Shown here: piece after piece, positions 1 through 9,850 of the stretch | Position numbering within the stretch: the first letter of the stretch is position 1 | Layout: every line of letters starts with the position of its first letter | Assembly (NCBI GenBank): GCA_016720705.1 | Contig: JADKKB010000005.1 | Location: 1-64,000 of the forward strand | Direction of reading: 5' to 3' | DNA length: 64,000 nucleotides | Origin: Chloracidobacterium sp. | Lineage (GTDB): Bacteria > Acidobacteriota > Blastocatellia > Pyrinomonadales > Pyrinomonadaceae | Translations under genes and position numbers: made by a program | The notes under the pieces: generated by a model | Database searches by the model: none | Told to the model about the DNA's origin: nothing | The model's input: the letters and a program-made list of their open reading frames with translations, nothing else

Positions 1-1042
1 GGTCGTAAGGGCAGGCTGCATTGCTTGTCCGGTTGTTGTTGTGGCTGTTCCTGATCGCATCGTTCGGCAATACCTGCTCTCAAACACGAGGGCAATAGTA
101 AGTCGCCAGATAATGCTTCATCTGGCGACGACCGCCGGTATCGCTTTTACGCACCGGGTTTGTTCTGGAATGCGTACGCACCTAACGGAAGTCGAGTACT
201 GGCGTTGGTGGGTCGCACCTCTGGGGTCAGCGGCTTTTGGAGGTCTTTGCCACGGTGGTCGTCGCTTTTTTTTGCACGGCTAAAGCGTCATCAACTCAGA
301 TAATGCAGCATACGCCTCGCTTCTGTCCGGAGCGATCCACCTTAGCGTGGCGGCATTATCGGAAAATTGCGCCATTTGTGTTTTGCGGGGACACCGACCA
401 TCGCTCTGGCATTCGGACTGGTGCGTTCCGCTTAATTTGTGAGATCGTTCCTATTATTTTCGTCGGCTTTGAAGCGTTTGACAACATACCTTACCCGCAG
501 TCGCGGCCGTGGTTGGGACAGTATCAATGGGTATAGCTTTGTGGCGTGGCATTTTGGAATCTGGCTCTGAGCCGGCATATCTGGCTTTATGATCAATCCG
601 CCAATCGCTCTCTAATATATGCAGGGGTTGAACACGACGGCGGTACACGCTCACGGATCGCTGTATTTGGCAGTTTATGGCACCCTCGGCCTGGCCCTTT
701 TGTTGTTCTGTATGCGAGCGATGAAACCTGAGCGTAAATGGAATACAAAGTTGGCGTTTTCATTTTGGATGATCATCAATATAGGCCTTTGATGGAGATC
801 CTTCAGCCTTTTACCGATCGGCCTGTTGCAGACGCATCAACGGTGTCGAAAGGATACAGCCGCACGCGGACCGGAATTTTGCGCAGACCGATCTGATGCA
901 AGTGCGGCGATGGATGGACTATCCGGCGACACGGTTTTCGCGATCGGTGCGGTGGCATTTGTACGGTTTGCCCTCAAACCGATGTTGACCAGCGCGAAAG
1001 CAGGACCGAGGAAGTATGCATATCTCGCTCACCTGGTACTAG
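1..1042 (+). pseudogene. norB: Nitric oxide reductase large subunit, quinol-dependent type (3' part, frameshifted)
   Basis: The 5' end lies outside the window. Reading across frames recovers diagnostic qNor/NorB segments in order: EYWRWWV-HLW followed by FFEVFATVVVAFF (about 190-280), a GT-HHL-FAGTPTIALAFGLVRSALEIVPIIFVGFEAF stretch (about 355-480), TTAVHAHGSLYLAVYGTLG then LLLFCMRAMKP (about 630-735), and GDTVFAIGAVAFV near the C terminus (about 925-965). These are the membrane helices carrying haem and FeB ligand histidines; the family reduces 2 NO to N2O in the cytoplasmic membrane. At least five frame changes interrupt it and no single frame is longer than about 100 codons. A stop at 1040-1042 and a hairpin just after it mark the probable end. 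The family call is strong; whether the gene works cannot be judged because all neighbours up to 9.8 kb are broken in the same way. Confidence 0.82.
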
Positions 1043-1053
1043 AAAAATCCAAA

Positions 1054-1080
1054 GATGCGGCCAGGGGTTCTGGCCGCATC
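1054..1080 (+). terminator. Hairpin after norB
   Basis: A perfect 10-bp stem (GATGCGGCCA at 1054-1063 and TGGCCGCATC at 1071-1080) with a 7-nt loop lies about 12 bases after the inferred norB stop and before the haemoglobin gene. There is no clear T-run, so it could be a weak terminator or an mRNA-stabilising hairpin. Confidence 0.5.
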
Positions 1081-1108
1081 TCTATACTAACGACAAAGAA
1101 GTGGATAT

Positions 1109-1479
1109 GTGAAAGATATCGAGAACCGTGAGGATATAGGACCTGTTGATGGAGCGGTTTTATCGCGCGACGACCGACGATGTGATCGGCTATATTTTCA
1201 CGGATATTGCAAAACTGATCTTGAACATCACCCGCCGGTTATTGCGGACTTTGGGAAACGATCGCTTCAAACCCACGTTTACGTCAAACACGGCCGCAAT
1301 CCATCCAGGTTCACGGCGAATTGAATTCAAAGGAGACATTAGTTCCTGAACATCGGGCGTTGGCTCGACATATTAATGAGACCACTGACGAACTATTTGA
1401 GGGAGATAGAGCTGATTTTATAAAGGTGCGGACCGAAGCAACTGCGGGGCGTGTGCTTCATTTCGTTGATACAAACTGA
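1109..1479 (+). pseudogene. Group III truncated haemoglobin (frameshifted)
   Basis: Joining frames gives KDIENREDIG-LM-RFYRATTDD-VIGYIFTDIAKL-DLEHHLPVIADFWET, then LNSKE-LVPEH, DELFEGDRAD and RVLHFVDTN. This matches the 2/2 haemoglobin group III pattern: start of helix B with a Tyr-containing FY segment, the GYIFT block, the proximal-side H-P-V-DFWE block, and a short C-terminal helix, in about 120 residues. Such proteins bind O2 and NO and often sit with nitrosative-stress genes. The start is probably GTG at 1109; an ATG at 1107-1109 is out of frame in the present sequence. The gene follows norB in the same orientation, which fits NO handling. It converges on a Crp/Fnr regulator ending 8 bases further on. 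Frames change at least four times. Confidence 0.75.
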
Positions 1480-1486
1480 GGCGAAA

Positions 1487-2110
1487 TTAACTTTCCACGG
1501 CCCGCTTAAGTTGGGCGAGGCCACCACCACGATCTTGCCACGGTCGATTCGGGATCAACTCCCTTTATCAGCGAGTCGATGATAACGCGGATAGTAGTTT
1601 CCGCAGTAAGGCCGGCCATCTTTTACGATATTCTCGCCGCAGTTCGATCTTGAGCAGGTTGATCGAAAATGGTGCCGTCCACAAGCTTAATGATATCGTT
1701 GTAAACGGGTGATCCGGTGACGATATCGCGAGGTTTTGATCATCATAGCGACCTGATCTCTCGTAACGCCGCACATCCGGGCCATTATACCTGGCCTGAA
1801 ACTCGATAACTGCTCACAAATCGCAAAAAGTCACTTCGATCCATGAGCATTAATTTGGTCGGGTTTCGATAGCGATCGCCGTGGCAGGATAACTGCCACC
1901 GTCGATCACCGAGGAATTGCAAATATCTCTCCCGCAATCAAATATACCTGCGATCACTTCTTTGCCGGGCTCGCGAAACTTGACCATTTTGATGTTGCCA
2001 GAACCACGATCGGTAAAAATGTCAAACGATCGCCGGCGGCAAATATCTCGGCCCCTCAATATACGAACGGATATGACCGACCGCCTGAATCTCTTTGGTA
2101 AGATCTGAAA
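1487..2110 (-). pseudogene. Crp/Fnr family transcriptional regulator (frameshifted)
   Basis: On the minus strand the cyclic-nucleotide-binding-like fold is readable across frames: EIFAAGDRLTF, then NIKMVKFREPGKEVIAGIF-AGEIFA-PSVIDGGSYPATAIAIET-KLMLMDRSDF, followed by a helix-turn-helix with MAGLTAETTIRVI and the C-terminal wing DRGKIVVV-LAQLKRAVES with a stop at 1487-1489. The GKEVI-GIF-GE-F order is typical of Crp/Fnr proteins. No N-terminal cysteine cluster is visible, so it is not clearly an FeS-containing Fnr; a haem or redox sensor of the NnrR/Dnr kind is possible given norB and the haemoglobin next door, but that is inference from context. The 5' limit is approximate because the N terminus is scrambled by frameshifts. 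Confidence 0.75.
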
Positions 2111-2456
2111 CCGCCAATCTGAAGCAACAGATTGAAAAGCCTTCTAACCTTATTCCGCCGGGCGGCAAATTGTTCGAAGCGAGGTAATTCCGATTTTGAC
2201 AGACTCATATAGTGATCTGCGAACTACGATCGAGCTTCGGTGATGCGCTTTATGGGAATCCATTGTCGTCGTCGGCAGTGCTGCTGCTGATATCGCTTTT
2301 GAGCGCAATTTGGGAAACCCATTGAGACCATTGACATTAAGCGGGTAGAATAATAGAGTGTCGCACAGTGGTTTTTGATGTCGAAGATAGCGGGAATCGT
2401 CGTTCAAACGATTTACTCCACCGGCAAAATACGAGACAAAGGGGAGAGCTTAGACT

Positions 2457-2865
2457 ATGATTCGAATAATTCTGGGTGTGATCGCCGGTTTCTTCTGGCG
2501 TGGTCGATAGTCTGGATCGGTAGCGACTCAGGTTATGGTCAGCACGATCGCTTGGTACAGGAGTACCAGAACGCTTTTGAAACGCTGCATTTACAAACAA
2601 AGAACCGTTCCAGGCCGATAGCACCGTACTCGCGATGAATATAGTCCGCAGCATTATCACTTCGCTGATGGCGGGCTATCTGACGGCCATTGTTGCGAAC
2701 GAGAATCGCAGGAGCACAATGATCCTCGGCCTATTGCTTTTACGGTTTGGGGCCGCAGTCGAGATCGCGGCTTGGAAATTATCTGCCGGTATGGTATCAC
2801 GCAGTCTTTCTGCGCCGCTAATACCTTGCACGATCGTCGGCGGCAAGATCAAGAAGTTCGCCTGA
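2457..2865 (+). pseudogene. Small conserved membrane protein (frameshifted)
   Basis: The start ATG at 2457 follows a GGGGAG sequence at 2441-2446. Frames join as MIRIILGVIAGFFLAWSIVWIGSDS, then MNIVRSIITSLMAGYLTAIVAN, ILGLLLLRFGAAVEIAAWK and a final PLIPCTIVGGKIKKFA with a stop at 2865. This gives four hydrophobic segments in about 130 residues ending in a short positive tail, a pattern seen in uncharacterised four-helix membrane proteins. No catalytic motif is visible and the function is unknown. The last ~48 bases overlap the convergent cysteine-cluster gene. Confidence 0.55.
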
Positions 2866-3392
2866 GCTTGCAAAACGCTCGAGGGCGGTAGGTATCGCAA
2901 GCAATGGCTGCCGATGTGCGAAGGTTCGTCGGTTCAGATCGTCGACCGCCGCCTCGGCCTGATCGAGCAGTTCATCCGGCGGTAGGTCGGCGGCGGACTC
3001 GTAGCAGGCGAGTTGAATGCAGGGCAACGGCTTTGCCCGGAGATGAACCAGACAGCCAGTTCTTTTCGTAGAGTGGACAAGCATAGGTCTTCAGGGGATC
3101 TTCACGTTCATCAAGCCCGCAGCGTTCGATAGAATCCGCTATTCTCTCAATGACGGTTTCGCCGTTCGGCCGCCAGCGGAATCGAAGACGCCGCCGATCG
3201 CCACCGCCTCAAGACGCGAGATACGCACATTTACAAAATGCTCGTCCAGACAACACGCTTCCGGCGTATTGCACGTCAGACAACTCTTACGGTGTTCAAA
3301 ACTAGTTCGAACATTCTCCGCAAACCCATTTCTGATCTCCGTCAGCAGTTCGATCGCCTTCTTTCAGCAAGTATTTTCATTCTTGTCGCCAT
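2818..3392 (-). pseudogene. Cysteine-cluster protein, YkgJ-like (frameshifted)
   Basis: Starting from ATG at 3390-3392, joined frames read MATRMKILAEKAIELLTEIRNG, then SCLTCNTPEACCLDEHFVNVRISRLEAVAIGG, IADSIERCGLDERED, TYACPLYEK, then CLVHLRAKPLPCIQLACYESAADLPPDELLDQAE and a helical tail. The spaced cysteines (CLTC, ACCLD, YACPLY, TGCLVH, LPCIQLAC) resemble YkgJ-type zinc/iron-chelating cysteine clusters. A metal-binding role is inferred; partner and substrate are unknown. It is convergent with the small membrane protein and overlaps its end. Confidence 0.5.
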
Positions 3393-3550
3393 TTCAATCT
3401 ATAGTTCGGCGGCACATTTGGTCAAATTGAGGGCTTGTCCGGAGGACGCCGAGTATTAACACAGCTTTTTGGAAAGTGCTAATATCATAACTTTATGTAC
3501 GATCTGTGTCCGGAGACGCTCGAATTGGTCGGACGAATTCATATAAGATG

Positions 3551-4627
3551 ATGAACAAAAAGCTATTTAAGATATTGATGGTGCTGGCGATAGTGACCGC
3601 TACGGCGTTGAGCGCATCTGCTCACGAGATCAGACTGAAAAACGGCGACAGGTTATCCGGAATTGTGGTATCACGGGACCGCGACGGCGTGGTGCTCGAA
3701 ACTCAATATGCCGGGCGTATCCGGATCGCGATGGAGTAGGTATCGAAACGATCGATGCGGAGCGTCCGGTGACAAATATTTTCGGCATCGGGTGAGTGGC
3801 CCGCGGATACATCGGAGACAAAGAACAAGGTGCTTCCGGGCCTCAACCGCTGATCCGGCAAAGGCTACATCGGAGTCGACGATAAAACCAGCGACACCCG
3901 CAACGCCGAAACCAAAAGCCTGACTTTTCGGCGGACGGTATATGGGAATCGTCGATGGTTGGGAGGGCAACGCCAATATCGGGTTCAGCTTCACTTCAGG
4001 CAACAGTAGCACGTCTACGCTCGCGAGTGGCGTCAGGGCGTCGAAGACTGACACAGCGACAAACTCACGGTCTATGCCCGAAGCCTTTGGAAGAGCAACC
4101 GCAACGCTGCAGAGTACGACCCAAAGGCGCCCGGGGGTGGACTCGAGATATGATCGCGATTCCAACCGAAAACTATTCAGCTTGGGTCCTGGATTTGTAA
4201 CGCGATAGGCCAAAGGGCTCAATTTCCGTTCAGTCATCATCGGCGGCCTCCCGGCATAACCATATGATCAAGAACGACCACGGAGCTTGACCTTTGATCG
4301 GACTGCGTGGAATCGGGTGGCAGGTCGGGCGAACACCGACACACCCGAAGCGCTCGGTGCGGCAGCATTCAAACATAAATTTACCGAACGGGCTTAAGGT
4401 GCAAAATTCGTTTACCTTCTATCAGGATCTGACACGGCCAGCAAGTATCGGATTATCTATGACGCATCGCTTTCGGCCGATATCACTAAGCGGATCGGTT
4501 GGTTCATTACGGTCGAGACCGATTTAATAATCGTCCGTTCGGTGTCACCGAGAAGAACGACTTGCTGCTGACCACCGGCATCAAATGGAATTTCGGTAAG
4601 AAAAGTAGCTTGCATCGATCGGCCTAA
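3551..4627 (+). pseudogene. DUF481 family outer-membrane protein (frameshifted)
   Basis: The N terminus has a signal peptide (MNKKLFKILMVLAIVTATALSASA) followed by HEIRLKNGDRLSGIVVSRDRDGVVLET, the small SH3-like motif that often precedes DUF481. After frame changes, WEGNANIGFSFTSGNSSTSTLASGVRA is the first beta-barrel strand pair. The C-terminal strands end with RFNNRPFGVTEKNDLLLTTGIKWNFGKK, the usual DUF481 closing pattern. About 340 residues are expected, which is normal for the family (YdiY-like, outer membrane, function poorly known). At least six frame breaks are present. Confidence 0.72.
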
Positions 4628-4676
4628 TGGGGCAAAATTGTATCGTTATTAGAGTTCGAAGAGGAGTAAATTAACA

Positions 4677-5135
4677 ATGTTACAAGCGGGAGATGCGGCG
4701 CCGGATTTTGTGTCAACTGACCAAAACGGCAATGTGGTTAAACTGTCCGATTTTAGCGGAAAGCGAGTCGTTTTGTATTTTATCCGGAAGGATGATACGC
4801 CCGGATGTACTAAAGAAGCTTGCTCTGTTTCGCGATGCCGACGACGTTTTTAATGCAAAAGGGATCAAGGTGCTTGGTGTATCGACCGATAGCGAAAAAA
4901 TCTCATCAAAAGTTCATATCAAAATCCAACTGCCATTTTGACCTGCTAGCCGATACCGAAAAAGCAGATCGTCGAGGCATACGGCGTTTGGGCTGAAAGC
5001 ACGTAAGGCAAAAAGTATATGGGCACACTGAGAAAGACTTTTTTGATCGATGACGGCAAGATTGCCAAGGTCTTGGATAGGGCCGTCGTTGCCGAGCACG
5101 CGGATGAGGTGCTTGCCGCGTTTGTGGAAAAATAA
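4677..5135 (+). pseudogene. bcp: Thioredoxin-dependent peroxiredoxin, Bcp/PrxQ type (frameshifted)
   Basis: ATG at 4677 has GAGGAG about 10 bases upstream. The protein begins MLQAGDAAPDFVSTDQNGNV and has the peroxidatic cysteine motif DDTPGCTKEAC, so both PrxQ-type cysteines are present. It then shifts frame into DADDVFNAKGIKVLGVSTDSEK, FDLLADTEK, and finally KTFLIDDGKIAKVLDRAVVAEHADEVLAAFVEK with a stop at 5133-5135. About 152 residues are expected, normal for Bcp. It reduces peroxides using thioredoxin in the cytoplasm. Four or so indels interrupt the frame. The rhodanese gene starts 4 bases after its stop, so the two are probably co-transcribed. Confidence 0.85.
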
Positions 5136-5138
5136 TCT

Positions 5139-5566
5139 ATGAAAGCGGCATATAAGTTCGTAGCGGCGTTTGCTGCGATGCTCTTGCTCACGGTCGCGGC
5201 GTGTCAGCAAACCGTACCGTTCAAAAAGTTTGCAAATGACGACGAGGTGCCCAGGATCACGCTCGTGGACGCTAAAAAGGCGTTTGACGAAGGCAATGCG
5301 GTCCTTGTGGACAGCAGTGCCGGAACCGTCATTTCGAGGAGCATATCGCCGGTGCCATCAATATTGCCTACAGTGGCCAGGCACCAAATTTCGATTCTCT
5401 GCCCAAGGGCAAGAAGATCATTGTCTATTGTTCCTGAGGAAAAGAACACACGAGTGCCAGTTTGGCATTCCAAATGAACGAAAAAGCAGATCCTGAATGT
5501 TTACGCATTACTAGGCGGCACACAAGCCTGGAAAACGGCCGGCTATCCATGGAAAAGGGTCAGTAA
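5139..5566 (+). pseudogene. Rhodanese-domain lipoprotein (frameshifted)
   Basis: The N terminus MKAAYKFVAAFAAMLLLTVAAC has a lipobox (LTVAAC), so the protein is probably a lipoprotein with the rhodanese domain outside the cytoplasmic membrane. Joined frames give VPRITLVDAKKAFDEGNAVLVDSRAG, EEHIAGAINIAYSGQAPNFDSLPKGKKIIVYCS (the active-site cysteine loop is the final CS), then ASLAFQMNEK, NVYALLGGTQAWK-AGYP and an end at MEKGQ with stop 5564-5566. It directly follows bcp. Family members transfer sulfane sulfur; the substrate here is unknown. Confidence 0.75.
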
Positions 5567-5614
5567 GCTGATCACGATTTGAGTGAAAAGGCGCTTTTAT
5601 GAGATTGATGCTCT

Positions 5615-6736
5615 TTAGCGTCTTTTCGATTTGATCCGAATCTTAGTTTGCCAGCACTCATCACAGATTCGCCCGGCGGCCTTACCATCCCAGAGCGGCG
5701 GGACTTTGCGCTTTCCGGCTTACGGTCGCCTGCCAAAGCCTCAAATGCAGCCTGCCTTGATCTTCTCCGGGTCGGTTCCGACCAGAATATTGGTGCCGAG
5801 TTCGATGGTGACCGGTCGCTCGGTGTTTTCGCGGAGCGTCAGGCAAGGAATCCTGAGCACCGTCGTTTTCCGGGAGTCCGCCTGAATCGGTCAGCACATG
5901 TTCTGCCCCCTGCCATACAGCCGCATAAAATCGACGTAGCCAAGCGGGTCGATCAGCCGAATATTTGATGATGAGATACGTTCCAAAAGGCCAAACTCAT
6001 CGATCTTGGCACGCGTTCGCGGGTGAGCCGGAAATACGATCGGCAACGCTTTGATATTTCGATCAACGCGTCGATTATGTCTGTGAAAGTATCTCTATCA
6101 TCTACGTTAGACGGCGGTGCAGGGTACAGACAGCGTAGCTTTCGCTACCGACGCCGACTGAATCGCGGACATTTGATGCGGCTGCGACCTTCAAATGGTC
6201 AAGCAGGAATCGATCATCACATTTCGACAAATCGAATCCTTGATGCCGGAATGCCTTTGGCTAAAAGGTTAACGTCTGCGTCCTGCGAGGTTGTGAGCAG
6301 CAGATCCGAGATCGAATCGGCAAGAATGCGATTGATCTCCTCAGGTATAGAGCGGTCACGCGAACGCAATCTGGCCTCGACGTGAGCAACCTTGACGCGG
6401 AGTTTTACCGCGACGAGTGCACAGGGCGATGGTCGAATTGACGTCGCCGACCACCACGACCTAATCGGGTCTATGTCTGAGCAGTACGGGCTCAAATTCG
6501 GTCATCACCTTGGCGGTCTGAACTGCGAGCGACGCCGAGCCCATACCGAGATAGACGTCCGGTTTGGGCATGCCGAGATCCTCAAAGAATGAATCTGACA
6601 TCGCCGCATCGTAATGCTGACCGGAATGCAAAGATCAAGGGCTGAAATTCACTAGAGCGTCGCTCATCTCGGCGTAGATCGGAGCGACCTTCATAAATTG
6701 GGCCCCGGCACCGACGATGTTTAGAACTTTTAGCAT
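5615..6736 (-). pseudogene. wecB: UDP-N-acetylglucosamine 2-epimerase (non-hydrolysing, frameshifted)
   Basis: Minus-strand start ATG at 6734-6736 gives MLKVLNIVGAGAQFMKVAPIYAEM. Across frames follow CALVAVKLRVKVAHVEARLRSRDRSIPEEINRILADSISDLLLTTS-DADVNLLAKGIPASRIRFV and, near the C terminus, VLTDSGG-PEE-TVLGIPCLTLRENTERPVTIELGTN and PALWDGKAAGRI. These are the conserved WecB blocks, including HVEAGLRS (here one residue differs) and the LTDSGG-QEE loop. The enzyme interconverts UDP-GlcNAc and UDP-ManNAc in the cytoplasm. It lies 35 bases downstream of a UDP-sugar 6-dehydrogenase in the same orientation, so the pair would make UDP-ManNAcA for a surface glycan. Frames are broken many times. Confidence 0.85.
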
Positions 6737-6771
6737 TTTATACTGGACGCCGTCGCCTGCAATGTCGGCGG

Positions 6772-8155
6772 CTAGAGTCTGACGACCCTCGCTTTGCTTC
6801 CGTTACGAGTATCGGTTGACAGTGCGTTGCGAGTGTCCACAACCAGCGATGCTTAATTTCGCAAACCTCAGGTAATCCACGGGGGCGAATGTTCGGTACA
6901 GATATTGATCACGCAGTCGGCGGTCTGTATCAACTCGTCCGTCAACTCCTGGTTAAAGCGGCTCGCCGTCGCCGATCGTGTAGGCGTGGTCAAAAGTGAC
7001 CTCGGGGACAAACGGGGTCGTGATAACTGACTTCGCCCCGCGGCCCGCAAAGGTCAATGATCGATAACGCCGGCGACTCGCGCATATCGTCGATGTCCTT
7101 TGTACGCGACGCCGAGGATCAGTATCTTTGATCCGTTGACGGGTTTTGACGTCATTCAGAGCGTCGGGGGCAAGTTCGACGACGTAGTTCGGCATCCCCG
7201 AATTGACCTGCTCGGCAAGGCTTATGAACTGCGAATCAAAGCCGTGCTGTCGGGCTTTCCACGTTAGATAATGCGGATCGAGCGGAATGCGGTGGCCGCC
7301 GATGCCTGGTCCGGATAAACGGCATAAAGCCGAACGGCTTGGTCGCGGCTGCTCGTACGACTTCCCATGGGTTGATGCCGAGGGCGTTGCAGAGCTTAGC
7401 CATTTCGTTTGCCATTCCGATGTTGATGGCCCGAAATGTGTTTTCCCAGAGCTTACACGCCTCGGCGACCCAGGCTGACGAGACGGGAAAAGACGTTCTC
7501 GACGATCTGGCCATAGAGCATCGCCGCGATCGCCGTTGAATCGCAGCAACCGCCGACGACCTTCAGGGATGTTGTGGGTCTGAAACTGCGGGTTGCCCGG
7601 ATCGACCCTCCGGCGAGAACGCAAGCAGAAAGTCCTCGTCGAGCTTAAACCCGTTTTCTTCAAACATCGGCTGCAGCATTTCGTCGGTCGTGCCAGGATA
7701 CGTGGTCGATTCCAGGATAATTAGTTGGCGACGGCGGAGCGATCGTTCGATATCGGCGCCGCGCTGCCAGGATATATGACATATCCGGATCCTTGGTCTT
7801 TCTCAGCGGCGTCGGGACGCAGATGATGATCACGTCGCACTCGGCAAGCCGGCGAAAGTCGGTCAGGCCGACAGTTTGCCGGAATCGACGCATTTCCTAA
7901 GGTCTTCGTCCGGCACGTCCACGATGTACGAGACGCCGGTGTTGACCTGATTGGGCCTTTTTGTCGTCAACCTCAAACCGATCGAGTCGTAACCTTTTAA
8001 TGCAAATCCGACGATCAACGGCAGGCCGACATAGCTGAGGCCGATGACGCCGATACGGGCACCTGGGTTCCGAGATCAGTTGTTCAAATTCGTCTTTGAT
8101 CAGTGTCAGATATTCTATTACGTTCGTTTGGGCTGGCGCCGCGATGAAATCACTT
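6772..8155 (-). pseudogene. Nucleotide-sugar (UDP-GlcNAc/ManNAc) 6-dehydrogenase (frameshifted)
   Basis: Joined minus-strand frames show the N-terminal Rossmann region (IGVIGLSYVGLPL), FEVDDKKA, LAECDVIIICVPTPLRKTKDPDMSYI, then blocks equivalent to MANEMAKLCNALGINPWEVV, GPGIGGHRIPLDPHYLTWKARQHGFDSQFI, SGMPNYVVELAPDALND, and an end at TDTRNGSKARVV with stop at 6772-6774. The catalytic cysteine loop region around GGHRIPLDP is recognisable, with one unusual residue where family members have C (GGHCIPLDP); in this error-rich stretch that may be a sequencing substitution. It would oxidise the UDP-amino-sugar C6 alcohol to the uronate. It precedes wecB in transcription order. The 5' limit is uncertain. 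Confidence 0.85.
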
Positions 8156-8302
8156 GGGAAAACGAGGTGCGGATGTTCTAAACTATGTTAAGCAGTAATG
8201 TTAGTCAAATTTCGCGCGATGTGTTAATATTAGCAGGGTTTTTCACGCGGTGCCCTCCAAGTATTTTTAATACAGTCAATAGGTTCTATTCTCCGACTTC
8301 TT

Positions 8303-9241
8303 ATGAGTTTTGGGGTACATTCCAATAATCCTGTAGTCCGATCGGTTGTCGAGGGCAAAGCAGCGCGTACGGCGTGTGTCGCGGCGTCGCGGGCATTCCT
8401 TGCCGCCGCCGCAATCGGACCTGCTCGAGATACTTGTCAGTTTCTACGACGGCGATGATGCCGAACTGAAAGAAAATGCACGGCAGACGCTGAGCACGCA
8501 GAGTTCGGTCGCACTCGACGGGACGTTGTCATCGCACGACACGGCACCCGCCGTTCTGGCGTACTTTGTCGCCTCGGGAGCATCGGCCGAACGCCGCGTA
8601 TCAGTCAATAATCCAGAACGCCAATACACCATCCGCCGCGATCGCGGGGTTTGCGGTAATGTAAGACGACCAGCGGAGACCTGCTCGAGTTGATATCGCT
8701 CAATCAGCAGTTACTAATCCGTGACTCGAGCATAATCGAGGCTATTCTCGGCAACCGCACCGAACGTCCGAGGCGGACCGGCGAGCCAGCGAAACAAAAC
8801 GCGAGTTTTTCGAAAAGAGCGCGGTGCCCAGCAGATCGCCAATGAGCCTCGTGCCCAGGGCAAAAGAGGCCGCCGCCGAATTTGTCGAGCGCGTCGATAT
8901 CGCGGACGACGGCGATGATTCCGGCCTGAGTGCCGAGGACGCTCTGTTCCTCGCCCAACAGATCGAGGTGCCTGATAAAGACACCGACGACGAATGGCGA
9001 TGCGCAGCCTTTCCGAAGACGTCCTCCGGCAGATCGCGTCCAACCGTCAATGGTCGCGAAGCTACGGCGTGATGCACTCGCTGGTACGCAATCCGCGAAC
9101 GCCGATCGCCAATTCGCTGACCATTATGTCGCGGCTGCAGCTGCGAGATCTGACCGCATTGTCAAAGAACCGTAACGTTTCGACGGAGTCCGGCGGCACG
9201 CTGCCAGGCTGCTGTCGGCCCGAACCGGCGGCCGCGGTTAG
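8303..9241 (+). pseudogene. HEAT-like/DUF2336-like conserved protein (frameshifted)
   Basis: Frames join as RSVVEGKAART, LPPPQSDLLEILVSFYDGDDAELKENARQTLSTQ, VLAYFVASGAS, DLLELISLNQQLLIRDSSIIEAILGN, AAAEFVERVD, DDSGLSAEDALFLAQQIEVPDKDTDDEW, then SEDVLRQIASNRQWSRSYGVMHSLVRNPRTPIANSLTIMSRLQLRDLTALSKNRNV and an end at RRHAARLLSARTGGRG with stop 9239-9241. The repeated helical N-R-P/N-P-R-T units look like HEAT-type repeats found in uncharacterised acidobacterial and myxobacterial proteins. There appears to be an internal deletion between about 8980 and 9000, where a longer acidic segment is usual. Function unknown. Confidence 0.55.
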
Positions 9242-9767
9242 AAAAACTTCACGCCGGCCGGTCTTGATAAATGTACTGGCTATATCGGCCAGAGTATGGT
9301 TTGCCGCACCGAGCCATAGGCCCAAAAACGCAAATAATAGAAAAAGTTTCACCCAGATAGCTGCGTATGACGTCGCGGATCGTGCCCGGCTCGGGCGAGG
9401 CTGGCGACGTCGGGCATACCATCGCCGGCAATACCGTTTCGTATCAAGGCGGCCAGATACGCAAGTATCGTTGCCACCCGAGAAAATAGATAACCCGAAA
9501 CAATGCTCCAAATAACAGCCCGTGCGAAAAGCGAGAGCGGTGCTTGAAGAAATGACGGTACGGAAACCATATAATCCGAAAGACTGACCAGCGTGAATAC
9601 GACGCGAGATCGTGTCGAGGTCGGGCCCGAACATCAGGCCGCCAAACAAGAAAGCCGCACTGACTGTCGCCGTTGCTATCGGCAGCTACTGACCGCCATA
9701 TGTGATCACGGTCGCCGGTACTGACAGTATCAATCGTGATCGCGTCGTGTTTTGATCCGCCTGGCAT
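9242..9767 (-). pseudogene. DUF2227 family putative metal-binding membrane protein (frameshifted)
   Basis: ATG at 9765-9767 (minus) starts MPGGSKHDAITI, the typical N-terminal MP-G-HD-IT pattern of DUF2227. Across frames follow FLFGGLMFGPDLDT, RWSVFRIIWFPYRHFFKHRSRFSHGLLFGALFRVIYFLG, and LFLLFAFLGLWLGAANHTLADIASTFIK. Conserved His/Asp residues (HD near the start, D in PDLD, HR/SH in the loop, NH-LAD at the end) fit the proposed metal site of the family. It is convergent with the HEAT-like gene and the ends are close or overlapping. This is the last broken gene; intact frames begin after about 10.7 kb. Confidence 0.68.
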
Positions 9768-9850
9768 CGCTTAATTCTACCTTATACCTCGAAGAGGCAT
9801 CGCTCCAAGATCGCAATCTAATGCGCTCAATAAACCGCCCAAATCGCACC

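Noticed and set aside
1568..1774. Separate small minus-strand gene
   Set aside because: It is one frame fragment inside the frameshifted Crp/Fnr regulator.
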